This document shows, in pieces, positions 24,943-32,789 of a stretch of DNA of 39,036 bases (position 1 is its first letter; every line of letters starts with the position of its first letter). The stretch covers positions 1-39,036 of the forward strand of contig CABSJA010000016.1 in assembly GCA_902477915.1 (NCBI GenBank). The letters are read 5' to 3'. The translations under genes were made by a program, and so were the position numbers. This DNA is from an uncultured Veillonella sp. Its GTDB lineage: Bacteria; Bacillota; Negativicutes; Veillonellales; Veillonellaceae. The notes beneath the pieces are model-generated. The model was not told the origin of the DNA. It did no database searches and worked only from the letters and a program-made list of their open reading frames with translations.

Positions 24943-27135
24943 ATGTTTAAACCAAAAGCCTATAAAAGTATGCTTGCAGCATCTGTGTTGACTGCTGTCA
25001 TGGGGACAGGCAGTGTATTTGCTGCAGAGGTACAAGCTGGCTATACTCCAGATTTAAATAACACAACAACAACTAGTGCAGCAACTACTAATGATGCTAC
25101 TACTACACAAGCTGTTTACAATGCTGATGCAGCTACACCTGCAACAACACAAGATGAAACTGATGCAGCTATCTTAGCAGCTCGTGGTGATACAACTGTA
25201 TCTAGCGATGGTACTGTAGTTAGAGGTTCTGACGGAACTGTTACAGTCAATAATGCTGCTTTGAAAACAGATGACAAACAAGTAAAAATGGTGTCTAAAA
25301 CTACTGGTGGTACTGACCTTGATAAGGCTGCTGAAAATGGCCAAACTCAAGCTGTTACAACTGTAGAAGCTCAATATGTTACATCTGCTAATGCTGAGTC
25401 TATTAATCCATATGTAGGTAAATTGATTACTGGTTTATCTATCTCTGGTGTAACAGCTGAACAACAAGCACAATTATTGCCTATCTTGACAGAAAAAATC
25501 GGCGATGCTGTATCTGTTGATGGCGTATTTAAAGACGTAACTAACCTTGGTAATACTGGTTACTTCTCTGAAGTAAACCCTGTATTTACAACAGTACCTG
25601 AAGGCGTTAAATTGGACTTTGCTGTTACAGTAAATCCGATTACTACTGGTGTAGCTTTCGAAGGTAATACAGTTTATACTTCTGAAGTATTGACTAAATT
25701 CATGGACCTTCAACCAGGTCAAGTTCTTAACTCTGTATACGTAGGCCAAAAGGTTCAAGGTATCAACGCAGCATACGCTCGTGATGGCTATATGTTGGCA
25801 CACGTTGATGGTATTCGCGTAGATGACCAAGGCGTTCTTCATGTCCATATCGTAGAAGGTATTGTTGAAGATATCGTTCCTGCTGGTAACAAGAAAACTC
25901 GCGATAAAGTTATTACTCGCGAATTCGTTCAAAAGAAAGGTAAACCTTTCAATAAATTCTTGGTACGTCGTTCTGTAGAACGCGTATACAACCTAGGTTT
26001 CTTTGATGATGTAAATGTTCGCATGTTGCCTGGCGATCAAGATCCTAACAATGTAATCATTGAAATCGATGTTTTGGAACATAAAACAGGTACTATTACA
26101 TTAGGTGCTGGTTACTCCAAGTCTGATGGTTTGATGGGTATCATTGAATTTGGTGAAGATAACTTCCGCGGTACTGGTGATAAATTCAAAGTTCACTGGG
26201 AAATCGGTGGTAAGAAAAAATATAAAAACTACCAAATCTCTTACTTGAAACCTTGGATTGATAGCAAAGGTACATCTCTTGGCTTCTCCTTCTTCAATCG
26301 TGAAGATGAATACACTGATTACAACGAAGACGGTAATGAAGTAGCTGAATATAACAAGAAATCTCGTGGTTTCAATATTTCCTTCGGTCGTCAAACAGGG
26401 GAATATACACGTGATTACTTGACTCTTGAATCCCGTAAAGATTCTTATAAATGGGTTGATGGTGATAGTTCTGGGTATCGATATGATACAGATGCTCTTA
26501 CTGGACCAGGTTGGAATAATATTAAAGATCCTAATACTAATCAAGGATGGGACTTTGCATCCAATAACTATGTAAAAAATAACTTCGGTCGTATCAATTC
26601 CATTACATGGCAAAAGGTATACGATTCCCGTGATAATATTTATGAACCAACACGTGGTCGCCGTATTTCCTATACAGCACAATGGGCTGGTCATGGTTTA
26701 GGCGGTGACTTCGACTTCTACAAATTCACAGCTGAAGCACGTATGTATAAAAAACTAGGTGCTAAGAATGTATTGGCATTCCGTGCACGTGGTGGCTTTA
26801 TTCAAGGTGATGCACCATATAGCCAATTGTTCACATTGGGCGGTGCTGATTCCTTACGTGGTTACGAAGATGATCAATTCCGCGGTAAGTATATGTACAA
26901 TGCTACATTGGAATTCCGCTTCCCAATCGTTAAAAAGGTTAGTGGTGTATTGTTCACTGATATCGGTGATGCATGGGATGCACCAAATGTTACATGGTAC
27001 AACAGCAAGAAAACATTTAACTATGGCGTTGGTGCTGGTGTTCGTATTACTACACCAATTGGCCCAGTCAAACTTGATTATGGCGTGGGTAAACATAAAA
27101 ATAAATTCCACTTCAGCTTCGGCACACAATTCTAA
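24943..27135 (+). CDS. bamA: Omp85-family outer-membrane assembly protein (BamA/TamA-like) with three POTRA domains
   Basis: Outer-membrane insertase for beta-barrel proteins. The 730-residue protein has a signal peptide (cut near FAA28). Next is an unusual Ala/Thr/Asp-rich, low-complexity segment of about 120 residues. Three POTRA domains follow (about 154-232, 233-308, 309-383; e.g. VAFEGNTVYTSEVLTKFMDL, VRRSVERVYNLGFFDDVNVRM) and then a 16-stranded barrel (about 385-730). The loop-6 motif is LRGYEDDQFRG (normally VRGY/F), and the chain ends FHFSFGTQF, a good BAM beta-signal. E. coli BamA has five POTRAs and TamA three, so domain count does not decide between them. Being the only Omp85 gene here and lying next to Skp-like genes, I call it BamA, with a dual Bam/Tam role possible beside tamB. 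ATG 24943 follows AGGAGG. Confidence 0.93.
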   Translation: MFKPKAYKSMLAASVLTAVMGTGSVFAAEVQAGYTPDLNNTTTTSAATTNDATTTQAVYNADAATPATTQDETDAAILAARGDTTVSSDGTVVRGSDGTVTVNNAALKTDDKQVKMVSKTTGGTDLDKAAENGQTQAVTTVEAQYVTSANAESINPYVGKLITGLSISGVTAEQQAQLLPILTEKIGDAVSVDGVFKDVTNLGNTGYFSEVNPVFTTVPEGVKLDFAVTVNPITTGVAFEGNTVYTSEVLTKFMDLQPGQVLNSVYVGQKVQGINAAYARDGYMLAHVDGIRVDDQGVLHVHIVEGIVEDIVPAGNKKTRDKVITREFVQKKGKPFNKFLVRRSVERVYNLGFFDDVNVRMLPGDQDPNNVIIEIDVLEHKTGTITLGAGYSKSDGLMGIIEFGEDNFRGTGDKFKVHWEIGGKKKYKNYQISYLKPWIDSKGTSLGFSFFNREDEYTDYNEDGNEVAEYNKKSRGFNISFGRQTGEYTRDYLTLESRKDSYKWVDGDSSGYRYDTDALTGPGWNNIKDPNTNQGWDFASNNYVKNNFGRINSITWQKVYDSRDNIYEPTRGRRISYTAQWAGHGLGGDFDFYKFTAEARMYKKLGAKNVLAFRARGGFIQGDAPYSQLFTLGGADSLRGYEDDQFRGKYMYNATLEFRFPIVKKVSGVLFTDIGDAWDAPNVTWYNSKKTFNYGVGAGVRITTPIGPVKLDYGVGKHKNKFHFSFGTQF

Positions 27136-27158
27136 TATAGTAAATGTATATGGTGGAG

Positions 27159-27180
27159 GCCTCTTTTCTAAAGAGGCTTT
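27159..27180 (+). other. Hairpin between bamA and first Skp-like gene
   Basis: GCCTCTTT (27159-27166) and AAAGAGGC (27170-27177) form a perfect stem with a 3-base loop and only TTT after it. It is a candidate partial terminator that would lower transcription into the downstream genes. Confidence 0.55.
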
Positions 27181-27242
27181 CACCAATATCTCTATATGGC
27201 ATCCTTTGATGCAGTAATTTAAAGAAATGAGGGCACTCTATT

Positions 27243-27731
27243 ATGATGCGAATGATGAACAACAAGGCGAATGTGAAAATCTTTTCCATCGTCATTGCTG
27301 CTATTTTTATTATTGGTATTGGCGCATTAGCTTATACACAAATGGCTACACCAAGCGGTAATAGTGGTAATAGTACAATTGGTGTTATCGATACATCTCG
27401 TATGATGTCTCAAGATAATCCAATTTATATCTCTGCAGCTCAAGAATACATGAGCTATCAAAGCCAATTACAACAAGAAACACAAGCTAAAATTGATGCA
27501 GCACAAGATGATGCGACTAAACAAAAGCTCGCTGAAGAAGCTCGTCAAAACCTAGCAAAGAAAGATCAAGAAATTGCTAAATCTGTTCAAGATAAAGCTA
27601 TGGAAGCTGCAAAAGCAGTAGGCGACGCTAAAGGTCTTAGCGTTGTTATGACTAAAGACACAGTACTATACGGTGGCGTTGATATTACAGATCAAGTATT
27701 AAAAAAACTAGCTACTGATGCTAAAAAATAA
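27243..27731 (+). CDS. OmpH/Skp-like periplasmic protein 1 (membrane-anchored)
   Basis: A 162-residue protein of the OmpH/Skp family, periplasmic chaperones that hold unfolded outer-membrane proteins. An N-terminal hydrophobic segment (about 12-33, IFSIVIAAIFIIGIGALAYT) lacks a clear signal-peptidase site and probably anchors it. The first beta strand is IGVIDTSRMMSQ (family: IAVVDxxxV), the middle is a long charged coiled coil (about 65-130), and the end returns to beta (LSVVMTKDTVLYGGVDITD). This is the canonical Skp order. GAGGG lies upstream; ATG 27243 and ATG 27246 are both possible. It is the first of three paralogues in tandem, 29 bases before the next. Confidence 0.88.
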   Translation: MMRMMNNKANVKIFSIVIAAIFIIGIGALAYTQMATPSGNSGNSTIGVIDTSRMMSQDNPIYISAAQEYMSYQSQLQQETQAKIDAAQDDATKQKLAEEARQNLAKKDQEIAKSVQDKAMEAAKAVGDAKGLSVVMTKDTVLYGGVDITDQVLKKLATDAKK

Positions 27732-27760
27732 ACTGTAGTTCTATGTAAGGGAGAACGACA

Positions 27761-28732
27761 ATGAACGGGAAAAAACGATATATCGGATTTGCCATATTTC
27801 TCGTTGTTGCATTATGTGCTATGGTTTGGGCCTATGGATTTGTGACAAATCGTCAGCAGAGTCCTGATGGGGTATCAATAGGTGTTGTACGTATTGATGA
27901 TGTATTAGAATTTAATCCTTCCTATGAAGATTATAAACAAGCTAAAAATGAATTGGATCTTTTGCAACGTCAATATGAACTAGAACAACAAGCTTTAAAT
28001 GCCAAGTCAGAGACACAAGAGGAACAGTTGAAATCTCTTGCATTAGATTCAACCTTGTCTGATGCTCTTACGGTGGAATTGCAAACTCGTATTGCAACAA
28101 AAGAAAATGAATTGAATCAGCAATTGAATGCAAAACGAAACGAACTTACTCAAAAATATTTGGCGGAATTAAAGGTTAGTTCCAATGAATATGATCTTGA
28201 AATCGTTAATCTCCAATTAGATTTATATGCTTATGATGCTCGTGTATATATTGATGATGCACAAAAGCAAGCAGCTATGGCAGAAAAGGCTAAGAAAGAG
28301 GAACGATTAAAGGAATTATTAGCTAAGAGAAAACCATCGAATGTTGATGTAGACTCTATTAAGGCTAAAGTACAGGCAGAACTTGCGCCTATGCAACAAA
28401 AAGGTCAAGAAGAACTTAACCAATATGCAGCATCCTTACAAAAGGAATTGGCGGCCAAACGTGATACTATGGTTCAACAACAAGCACAATCGATCATTGC
28501 TAATAATAACTTACCTGTAGCACAGGATTGGAATGATTCTTGGGCTAAAAAGCTTTCAGATAAGGAAGCTGAAGTGAGTGCACTTCATGAAGCCATTTTA
28601 GAAGATGTTCGTATGCGTGTAGCAATTATTGCAGAGGAACAACATTTGGATTTAGTCATCATCGATGATGGTGGTAATATTAAGGGGCTTGATATTACTG
28701 ATGCAGTGAAGGCGTCCTATCGAGTTCAATAA
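27761..28732 (+). CDS. OmpH/Skp-like periplasmic protein 2 (long coiled-coil form)
   Basis: A 323-residue relative of Skp, about twice the usual size. An N-terminal membrane segment (about 7-26) is followed by the family strand IGVVRIDDVLEFNPSYEDY. Some 200 residues of charged coiled coil come next, broken near residue 205 (KRKPSNVDVDSIKAKVQAE) as if two Skp arms were joined. The end returns to the family fold with EEQHLDLVIIDDGGNIKGL and DITDAV. Longer arms would make a larger cavity or reach further into the periplasm (inference). AAGGGAG is upstream of ATG 27761; the third copy follows after 11 bases. Confidence 0.82.
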   Translation: MNGKKRYIGFAIFLVVALCAMVWAYGFVTNRQQSPDGVSIGVVRIDDVLEFNPSYEDYKQAKNELDLLQRQYELEQQALNAKSETQEEQLKSLALDSTLSDALTVELQTRIATKENELNQQLNAKRNELTQKYLAELKVSSNEYDLEIVNLQLDLYAYDARVYIDDAQKQAAMAEKAKKEERLKELLAKRKPSNVDVDSIKAKVQAELAPMQQKGQEELNQYAASLQKELAAKRDTMVQQQAQSIIANNNLPVAQDWNDSWAKKLSDKEAEVSALHEAILEDVRMRVAIIAEEQHLDLVIIDDGGNIKGLDITDAVKASYRVQ

Positions 28733-28743
28733 GGAGTTATATT

Positions 28744-29274
28744 ATGAATAAACGTATTAAATCTTTAGTATTAGGTGCATCTTTAGTAGCTTCCATGGCT
28801 ATTTTAGGTGGTTGTGGTTCTAATAATGTTGGTTACGTTGATAGCGTGAAAGTAGCAAATAGTACTGAAAAAGGTATTGAAATCACTAAAGAAATTAACG
28901 CTAAAAAGGCTGAACTAGATGCTAAAATTGCTGCTGCTGATGAAGCATCTAAACAAAATGTATTTAACCAAGCTAATCAAGAATTAAATGCCTTTGCAAA
29001 TGCAAAAGCTCAAGAATATCGTCAATATCAAGAACAAAAAGTTGGTGAACTTGTAAAAGAGAAAAAACTTGATGTAGTTATTGAAAAAGGTGCTGTTGTA
29101 GGTGGCGGTTCTGATGTAACTGACGACTTGATCGCTAAAATGGGTAAAGCTTCTGATGACCAAATTAAGGAAGCTGAAAATGCAGCTAAAGCGCAAGAAC
29201 AACAAGATGCGCAACAAAATGCTCAACAATCTGGTCAAGCTACAGCAGTTAATACTGAAGAAAGTGCACAATAA
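28744..29274 (+). CDS. OmpH/Skp-like lipoprotein 3
   Basis: A 176-residue Skp-like protein with a lipoprotein signal: MNKRIKSLVLGASLVASMAI followed by LGGC, so it is lipidated at C24. The residues after it (GSNNVGY) carry no obvious inner-membrane retention signal by the enteric rule. The core has VGYVDSVKVANSTEKG, a coiled coil (about 45-105) and LDVVIEKGAVVGGGSDVTDDL. A Gln/Ala-rich tail (KAQEQQDAQQNAQQSGQAT) ends the chain. Skp itself is soluble; a lipid-anchored form would tether the chaperone to a membrane. AAGGAG precedes the ATG, and lpxD starts 31 bases downstream. Confidence 0.87.
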   Translation: MNKRIKSLVLGASLVASMAILGGCGSNNVGYVDSVKVANSTEKGIEITKEINAKKAELDAKIAAADEASKQNVFNQANQELNAFANAKAQEYRQYQEQKVGELVKEKKLDVVIEKGAVVGGGSDVTDDLIAKMGKASDDQIKEAENAAKAQEQQDAQQNAQQSGQATAVNTEESAQ

Positions 29275-29305
29275 TTAAGAATTATCACAGGGGGAGGAGT
29301 TTACC

Positions 29306-30337
29306 TTGGAAAAAACTTTACAGGAACTCGCAACATTAGTAGGCGGTCGTGTTGTAGGTGATGGCTCTATTGTTATTACTGAAACACGTAGCTTTGAACA
29401 AGCAGTAAAACAATCCATAACTTTTGCAGTAGGTGAATATGTTGAACATATTGCGTTATGCCAAGCGGGTGCTGTGATCGTTGAATCTGAAGTGAAAGAT
29501 GCACCGATGGCACAAATCGTAGTCGATAATGCAAAAGCAGCATTTGCACAAGTATTAGAACTCTTCCATCCACCTGTTGTTGTTCCTAGAGAAGTGCATA
29601 GCACAGCTATTATTGGTAACAATGTAACAATTGGCAAAAATGTTGCTATTGGTGCCTATTGTGTTATTAATGATAATGCAGTCATTGGTGATGATGTAAC
29701 AATTCGTCCATATGTTTATATTGGGCACAATGTGCGTATTGGTGAAGGTTCTGATATTTACGCTGGCGCTATTGTTCATGAAAATTGTATTTTAGGCAAA
29801 CGCGTTGTATTACGTGCTAAAGCAGTAATTGGTGGCGAAGGCTTCGGTTTTGCTACAGAAAATGGTGTACATACACATATACCACAAGTTGGTAATGTTA
29901 TTCTTGAAGATGATGTTGAAGTTGGTTCTTGTACAACTATCGACAATGCTACAATGGGCTCTACTTTAGTACGTCGTGGTACGAAGATTGACAATCTTGT
30001 TCATCTTGGTCACAATGTTGAGATTGGTGAAGATTGCTTCCTAATCGCTCAGGTTGGTATTGCCGGAAGTACTAAATGTGGTAATCATGTTATCTTTGCT
30101 GGACAAACTGGTTGTACTGGTCATATTACGATTGGTGATAATGTACAATTTGCTGGTAAAACTGGTATTACAGGTAATGTACCATCCAACTCTATTATGG
30201 CAGGCTATCCAATGAGACCTCATAAAGAATGGTTAAAATTGGCTGCTTATGAAAATCGTTTGCCAGATATGGTGAAAACTGTAAAACAATTACAAAAAGA
30301 AATTGACGCTTTGAAAGCACAGCTTAAGGAGAGCTAA
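29306..30337 (+). CDS. lpxD: UDP-3-O-acylglucosamine N-acyltransferase
   Basis: Third step of lipid A synthesis: adds the N-linked hydroxyacyl chain to UDP-3-O-acyl-glucosamine. The 343 residues show an N-terminal uridine-binding domain (about 1-100). A left-handed beta-helix of hexapeptide repeats follows (about 105-300; e.g. AIIGNNVTIGKNVAIGAYC), with VHLGHNVEIGEDCFLIAQ containing the likely catalytic histidine. The C-terminal helix (MVKTVKQLQKEIDALKAQLK) completes the homotrimer. The start is TTG 29306, with GGGGGAGGAG upstream. The acyltransferase gene follows after 6 bases. Confidence 0.95.
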   Translation: MEKTLQELATLVGGRVVGDGSIVITETRSFEQAVKQSITFAVGEYVEHIALCQAGAVIVESEVKDAPMAQIVVDNAKAAFAQVLELFHPPVVVPREVHSTAIIGNNVTIGKNVAIGAYCVINDNAVIGDDVTIRPYVYIGHNVRIGEGSDIYAGAIVHENCILGKRVVLRAKAVIGGEGFGFATENGVHTHIPQVGNVILEDDVEVGSCTTIDNATMGSTLVRRGTKIDNLVHLGHNVEIGEDCFLIAQVGIAGSTKCGNHVIFAGQTGCTGHITIGDNVQFAGKTGITGNVPSNSIMAGYPMRPHKEWLKLAAYENRLPDMVKTVKQLQKEIDALKAQLKES

Positions 30338-30343
30338 TAATCC

Positions 30344-31246
30344 ATGTATAGGTTTATGAAAATCTTTAGTGCCTTTATTTGCTTATTACCTAAAGGTTTG
30401 CAATATGCTATTGGTACATTGCTTGGTGAAATTGCGTGGCTAGCGGTGCCGCCTAAACGCAAGCGCCTAGCGATAGGCCAAATTCTATTCTGTAATATTA
30501 CAGATGATCCAAAAGAAGCTCGACGTATTGCGAAAGCTAGTACTACACGCTTTGGTCGCATGATTATTGATGTATTACGCTATCCAGAGATTAAGGATGG
30601 CGCATACAAAGATATGGTGGAGTTTATTAATCGAGAGTACTTAGATGATGCCTTGGAAAATGGTCGAGGTGCAATCTTAGCCGCTGTTCACAGTGGTAAC
30701 TGGGAACTCCTTGGCGGTGTTCTTGCTTCGGAAGGGTATCCGTTGATTTCTGTGGCAATGAAACAGAATGGTGATGCGGACAAGTTTATCAATGAATATC
30801 GTCGTATCATGCACCAACATGTAACCTATAAAACTGGTGTACGAGAAATGATCAATGAACTTAAAAAAGGTGCTTTTTTAGGCCTTATTATGGATCAGGA
30901 TCCTGGTGATGATGGTGTACTTGTTCCATTCTTTGGTTATGAAACTTTAACGGCAGCAGGTCCAGCTGTATTGGCTCGTATGCAAGACGTACCAATCATT
31001 TTTGTGACTATACATTATAGTCCGTTTTCTGAAAAATATGAGATTGAGGTACATCCACCAATTTATGTGGAACGTACAGACGATAAAAAGCGTGATATAG
31101 CGGTTACCACAACTCTTTTAAATGAGTTTATTGAAGATTATATTCGTCGATATCCTGAAGATTGGTTCTGGCTTCACAATCGTTGGAAGTGGACACGTCG
31201 TTTCTATGGCGAACAAATTGAAACACCTCCAGATGTATTTCACTAG
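30344..31246 (+). CDS. lpxL: LpxL/HtrB-type lipid A acyltransferase
   Basis: A 300-residue member of the lysophospholipid/lipid A acyltransferase family that adds secondary acyl chains to Kdo-lipid A, acting at the inner membrane. The catalytic HX4(D/E) motif is HSGNWE. Other family features are an N-terminal hydrophobic segment, MDQDPGDDGVLVPFFGYETLTAAGP (shown as two parts: MDQDPGDDG and VPFFG), and the terminal YPEDWFWLHNRWKWTRR block. Only one such gene is in the window, so whether it acts as LpxL or LpxM cannot be told. It is tightly linked to lpxD and ends at a long-stem terminator. Confidence 0.88.
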   Translation: MYRFMKIFSAFICLLPKGLQYAIGTLLGEIAWLAVPPKRKRLAIGQILFCNITDDPKEARRIAKASTTRFGRMIIDVLRYPEIKDGAYKDMVEFINREYLDDALENGRGAILAAVHSGNWELLGGVLASEGYPLISVAMKQNGDADKFINEYRRIMHQHVTYKTGVREMINELKKGAFLGLIMDQDPGDDGVLVPFFGYETLTAAGPAVLARMQDVPIIFVTIHYSPFSEKYEIEVHPPIYVERTDDKKRDIAVTTTLLNEFIEDYIRRYPEDWFWLHNRWKWTRRFYGEQIETPPDVFH

Positions 31247-31257
31247 TTAATAAATAT

Positions 31258-31340
31258 AAAGAGATTTTACATGCCTACTTATGTAGTATTGATTTAAATA
31301 CCGCATAAATTAAGCATCGTAAAGTCTCTTTTATTTTTAT
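31258..31340 (+). terminator. Long bulged terminator after the acyltransferase gene
   Basis: AAAGAGA (31258-31264) pairs with TCTCTTT (31325-31331), with inner TTTTAC/GTAAA and ATGC/GCAT arms, followed by TATTTTTAT. The stem encloses about 50 bases with further pairing potential. Confidence 0.65.
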
Positions 31341-31359
31341 GGTGCATAATACAGTATTT

Positions 31360-31387
31360 ATAATTAAATTTATATAAATTTAATTAT
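31360..31387. repeat. 28-base perfect palindrome upstream of the lpxC promoter
   Basis: The half-site ATAATTAAATTTAT (31360-31373) is followed directly by its exact reverse complement (31374-31387). The element is all A/T, has no loop, and lies 42 bases upstream of the -35 box. It could be an operator for a dimeric regulator, an UP-like element, or an AT-rich bend. Confidence 0.6.
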
Positions 31388-31429
31388 GTGAAAAATGCTT
31401 TCAAAATCACTGAATATATGGTAAATTTC

Positions 31430-31458
31430 TTGTATCACCTATGCAAATAGGGTATAAT
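31430..31458 (+). promoter_or_regulatory. Sigma-A-type promoter for lpxC-fabZ-lpxA
   Basis: TTGTAT (31430-31435), a 17-base spacer and TATAAT (31453-31458), 50 bases before lpxC. Confidence 0.75.
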
Positions 31459-31508
31459 ACATATTGGTGTATAGTAAACGTGAATTCAGATTATGAAAGG
31501 ACTTTCTT

Positions 31509-32348
31509 ATGAGTAAGCCACAACAAACAATTAAACAGGCTGTTTCATATCAAGGGATTGGCCTTCATAGCGGTGAACCAGTAAATATGGTTTTTAAACC
31601 TGCACCTGAAAATACAGGAATTGTGTTTGTCCGCACGGACATTGAAGGTCATCCTTCTGTGCGAGCACACATTGATAATGTGACGAACACTATGCGCGCT
31701 ACTACATTGGAAAATGGTGAAGCGAAGGTTTTCACTGTAGAACATGTGATGGCTGCGTTCAGTGCTATGAATATTGATAACTGTTATATCGAGATGGATT
31801 CTCCTGAACCTCCTGTAGGTGATGGCAGTAGTGCAGTTTTTATAGGTCTCATAGAAGAGGCAGGCATTCAAGAACAAACAGCACCACGTCAAGTATATAA
31901 AGTGACACGTTCTCACGCTATATATGATGGTGATCGTTTTGTAGTTATTTTGCCATATGACGGCTATCGCATTACATTTACATCGATTAACAGCCATCCG
32001 TTACTTGGTACGCAACATTGTGATTTTGAAGTTTCGCCAGAATACTTTAAAGAACACATCAGTGCTGCTAGAACTATCGGATTTATGAAGGAATTAGAAC
32101 AATTACAGGCTATGGGCCTTGCAAAAGGTGGTAACCTAGATAATGCATTAGTCTATGATGATGAGAAATGTTTGTCTGTACCTCGCTTTGACGATGAATT
32201 AGTTCGTCACAAAGCATTAGATGTAATGGGCGACTTATTCTTATTGGGACCAATTGAAGGTCATGTAATTGCTTTAAAATCGAGTCATGAATTAAATTCA
32301 AGATTGGCTCGCAGTATAATGGAAGAAATAAGGGAGACACAGCCATGA
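31509..32348 (+). CDS. lpxC: UDP-3-O-acyl-N-acetylglucosamine deacetylase
   Basis: Zinc hydrolase that removes the acetyl group from UDP-3-O-acyl-GlcNAc, the committed step of lipid A synthesis. The 279-residue protein has zinc ligands H79 (VEHVMAAF), H234 and D238 (VRHKALDVMGDL), a general base E78, and a late catalytic H260. The N-terminal QGIGLHSGEPV and GDGSSAVF are typical. It is slightly shorter than the roughly 305-residue E. coli enzyme, mostly at the C-terminus. AAAGGAC precedes ATG 31509. The stop overlaps the fabZ start (ATGA), so the two are co-translated. I see no FtsH degradation tag of the E. coli type. Confidence 0.96.
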   Translation: MSKPQQTIKQAVSYQGIGLHSGEPVNMVFKPAPENTGIVFVRTDIEGHPSVRAHIDNVTNTMRATTLENGEAKVFTVEHVMAAFSAMNIDNCYIEMDSPEPPVGDGSSAVFIGLIEEAGIQEQTAPRQVYKVTRSHAIYDGDRFVVILPYDGYRITFTSINSHPLLGTQHCDFEVSPEYFKEHISAARTIGFMKELEQLQAMGLAKGGNLDNALVYDDEKCLSVPRFDDELVRHKALDVMGDLFLLGPIEGHVIALKSSHELNSRLARSIMEEIRETQP

Positions 32349-32770
32349 TTCTTAATCACGAAGACATTTTAGAAATTTTACCTCATCGTTATCCTATGCT
32401 TTTGGTAGATCGCATCGTTGAGTTAGAACCAATGAAACGTGCTGTGGGCATTAAAAATGCTACATTCAACGAATTGTTCTTCCAAGGACACTTCCCAGGT
32501 AATCCAGTAATGCCAGGTGTACTATTGACTGAGGCTATTGCTCAAGTTGGTGGTATTGCATTACTATATCCTGAAGAAAATCGCGGTCTTACACCTATGT
32601 TTACAGGTATTGATAAAGTGCGTTTCCGTCACCCTGTAAAACCTGGTGATCAAGTGCGCATGGAAGTGGATATTGTTAAAATCAAAGGTAAAATGGGTAA
32701 GGTTGAAGGCCGTGCCTATGTTGGCGACAAATTGTGCGCTAGCGGTGAATACATGTTTGCCCTTGTATAA
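32345..32770 (+). CDS. fabZ: 3-hydroxyacyl-ACP dehydratase
   Basis: Dehydrates 3-hydroxyacyl-ACP in fatty-acid elongation. It competes with LpxA for the same hydroxyacyl-ACP pool, so its place between lpxC and lpxA is functionally apt. The 141-residue hotdog-fold protein has the catalytic H49 and E63 in FFQGHFPGNPVMPGVLLTEA, and PHRYPMLLVDR near the N-terminus. It overlaps lpxC by 4 bases and is 19 bases from the lpxA start. Confidence 0.97.
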   Translation: MILNHEDILEILPHRYPMLLVDRIVELEPMKRAVGIKNATFNELFFQGHFPGNPVMPGVLLTEAIAQVGGIALLYPEENRGLTPMFTGIDKVRFRHPVKPGDQVRMEVDIVKIKGKMGKVEGRAYVGDKLCASGEYMFALV

Positions 32771-32789
32771 TAATTGAGGAGTGATTGTA

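Noticed and set aside
26759..27217. A 152-codon plus-strand frame overlapping the 3' end of bamA
   Set aside because: It lies almost wholly inside the conserved barrel region of bamA in another frame and has no supporting start signal.
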